Assembly: GCA_903953145.1 (NCBI GenBank)
Contig: CAJBIL010000006.1
Span: 1 to 6,559, forward strand
DNA: 6,559 nucleotides
Direction: 5' to 3'
Origin: an uncultured beta proteobacterium
GTDB lineage: Bacteria; Pseudomonadota; Gammaproteobacteria; Burkholderiales; Rhodocyclaceae
Shown here piece after piece: positions 6,252 through 6,559 of this stretch (positions within the stretch are counted from its first letter, which is position 1; every line of letters begins with the position of its first letter). The notes under the pieces were generated by a model. It ran no database searches. It was not told the DNA's origin and was given only the letters and a program-made list of their open reading frames with translations. A program made the translations under genes and the position numbers.

Positions 6252-6258
6252 ATCCTTG

Positions 6259-6339
6259 ATTCCGTAATTTACGACCTAACATTCCGTAATTAACGGCATA
6301 TTATTCCGGATATTACGAAGACAGTCTCCGGATTTGCCG
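6259..6339 (+). repeat. Array of four ~15-bp motifs at exact 22-bp spacing
   Basis: Copies begin at 6259 (ATTCCGTAATTTACG), 6281 (ATTCCGTAATTAACG), 6303 (ATTCCGGATATTACG) and 6325 (TCTCCGGATTTGCCG). Copies 1 and 2 match at 14 of 15 positions, 1 and 3 at 12, and 3 and 4 at 10. The 7-bp linkers are unrelated, so the motif, not the whole unit, is conserved. Copy 1 contains a dyad CGTAA-T-TTACG (6263-6273), copy 2 a near-dyad, and copy 4 has CCGG at both ends (6328-6331, 6337-6340). Spacing of 22 bp puts all copies on nearly the same DNA face. The array fills most of the gap between rfbC and the ATPase gene and ends 13 bp before the ATG. It looks like a multi-site operator; the binding protein is unknown. 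Confidence 0.75.
6276..6304 (+). promoter_or_regulatory. Candidate promoter 1 of the ATPase gene
   Basis: CTAACA (6276-6281, 4 of 6 matches) and TATTAT (6299-6304, 5 of 6) are separated by 17 bp. Transcription would begin near 6311, leaving about 42 nt of leader. Repeat copy 2 fills the spacer, so occupancy of the array would block this promoter. Inferred from sequence. Confidence 0.35.
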
Positions 6340-6346
6340 GTACTAT
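6318..6346 (+). promoter_or_regulatory. Candidate promoter 2 of the ATPase gene, leaderless geometry
   Basis: AAGACA (6318-6323, 4 of 6 matches) and TACTAT (6341-6346, 4 of 6) are separated by 17 bp. The start point would fall at about 6353, the A of the ATG, giving a leaderless mRNA; this suits the absence of a Shine-Dalgarno. Repeat copy 4 fills the spacer. Promoter 1 has the better hexamers, so which is used is open. Confidence 0.3.
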
Positions 6347-6352
6347 TGCGGC

Positions 6353-6559
6353 ATGAATTCGTCTTTGCACTATCCGCGCCTTGTACAAAAACGTATCGCT
6401 GAGGCTTTGGCAGATACGCCCGTTGTCCTTGTTGCCGGCCCACGCCAGGCAGGAAAAACAACACTGGTGCGGCAGATGGCCGAACCAGAAATGCGCTATC
6501 TCACACTGGATGACGAGCTGACCTTGCTGTCCGCCCGGGAAGACCCGGCGGGAATGATC
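6353..6559 (+). CDS. AAA ATPase of the AAA_14/DUF4143 type, 5' part
   Basis: An ATG at 6353 opens a frame of 69 codons that runs off the window. The start MNSSLHYPRLVQKRIAEAL is followed by VVLVAGPRQAGKTTLV, a Walker A P-loop with Gly29, Lys35 and Thr36, and then YLTLDDE (49-55), a motif typical of this family just after the P-loop. Complete members have about 380-420 residues, with a C-terminal DUF4143 domain that is outside this window. Their function is largely unknown; they are widespread, often accessory, genes. No in-frame ATG, GTG or TTG lies between this ATG and the stop at 6287, and no Shine-Dalgarno precedes it. It follows rfbC by 101 bp on the same strand but has its own repeat-bearing control region, so it is probably not part of the sugar operon. 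Confidence 0.85.
   Translation, partial: MNSSLHYPRLVQKRIAEALADTPVVLVAGPRQAGKTTLVRQMAEPEMRYLTLDDELTLLSAREDPAGMI

Noticed and set aside
6244..6255. Possible fifth copy of the repeat (TTCCGTGAATCC) at the end of rfbC
   Set aside because: It is 16 bp, not 22 bp, out from the first copy, needs an inserted base to align, and overlaps the rfbC stop; probably chance.
6259..6346. CRISPR array
   Set aside because: The repeats are too short and diverged, the linkers are 7 bp, and no cas gene is present; operator-like or iteron-like sites fit better.
6252..6352. tRNA, small RNA gene or attachment site after rfbC
   Set aside because: No tRNA-like fold, no terminator hairpin with a T-run and no integrase or duplicated gene end is visible in the window.

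Overview
This window is a chromosomal cell-envelope locus from a Gram-negative bacterium, most likely a beta- or gammaproteobacterium. The evidence is a WaaC/WaaA inner-core LPS pair, a periplasmic Lig E-type DNA ligase, a GC-rich base composition and tightly overlapping genes. I cannot name the genus from the sequence.

Layout. On the minus strand, 1-1001 carries waaC (heptosyltransferase I) and, 10 nt after it, the first eight codons of what looks like waaA (Kdo transferase), cut off by the window edge. A short divergent region (1002-1090) separates these from a plus-strand chain. That chain holds a WaaE/KdtX/LgtF-type family 2 glycosyltransferase (1091-1864), a UDP-glucuronate 4-epimerase-like SDR with a GTG start (1861-2898) and dTDP-4-dehydrorhamnose reductase RfbD/RmlD (2895-3809). 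The three are joined by 4-nt stop/start overlaps. A Lig E-type ATP-dependent DNA ligase with a signal peptide follows (3879-4724). The chain resumes with RfbA/RmlA (4798-5709) and RfbC/RmlC (5706-6251). After a 101-bp gap, an AAA ATPase of the AAA_14/DUF4143 type starts at 6353 and runs off the window.

How the genes work together. WaaA and WaaC build the Kdo-heptose inner core, and the family 2 transferase probably adds the next sugar to heptose I. RmlA, RmlC and RmlD supply three of the four steps to dTDP-L-rhamnose; RmlB is not in the window. The epimerase probably makes UDP-galacturonate. Together they suggest a core or O-polysaccharide containing rhamnose and uronic acid. The ligase has no known role in this pathway; it is predicted to be exported and is the odd member of the cluster.

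The most striking non-coding feature is an array in front of the ATPase: four copies of a ~15-bp motif (ATTCCGTAATTWACG, decaying toward the gene) spaced exactly 22 bp apart. It overlaps both candidate promoters of that gene and looks like a multi-site operator. Both divergent LPS genes and the ATPase lack a clear Shine-Dalgarno at their best start, whereas the ligase and rfbA have near-consensus ones.
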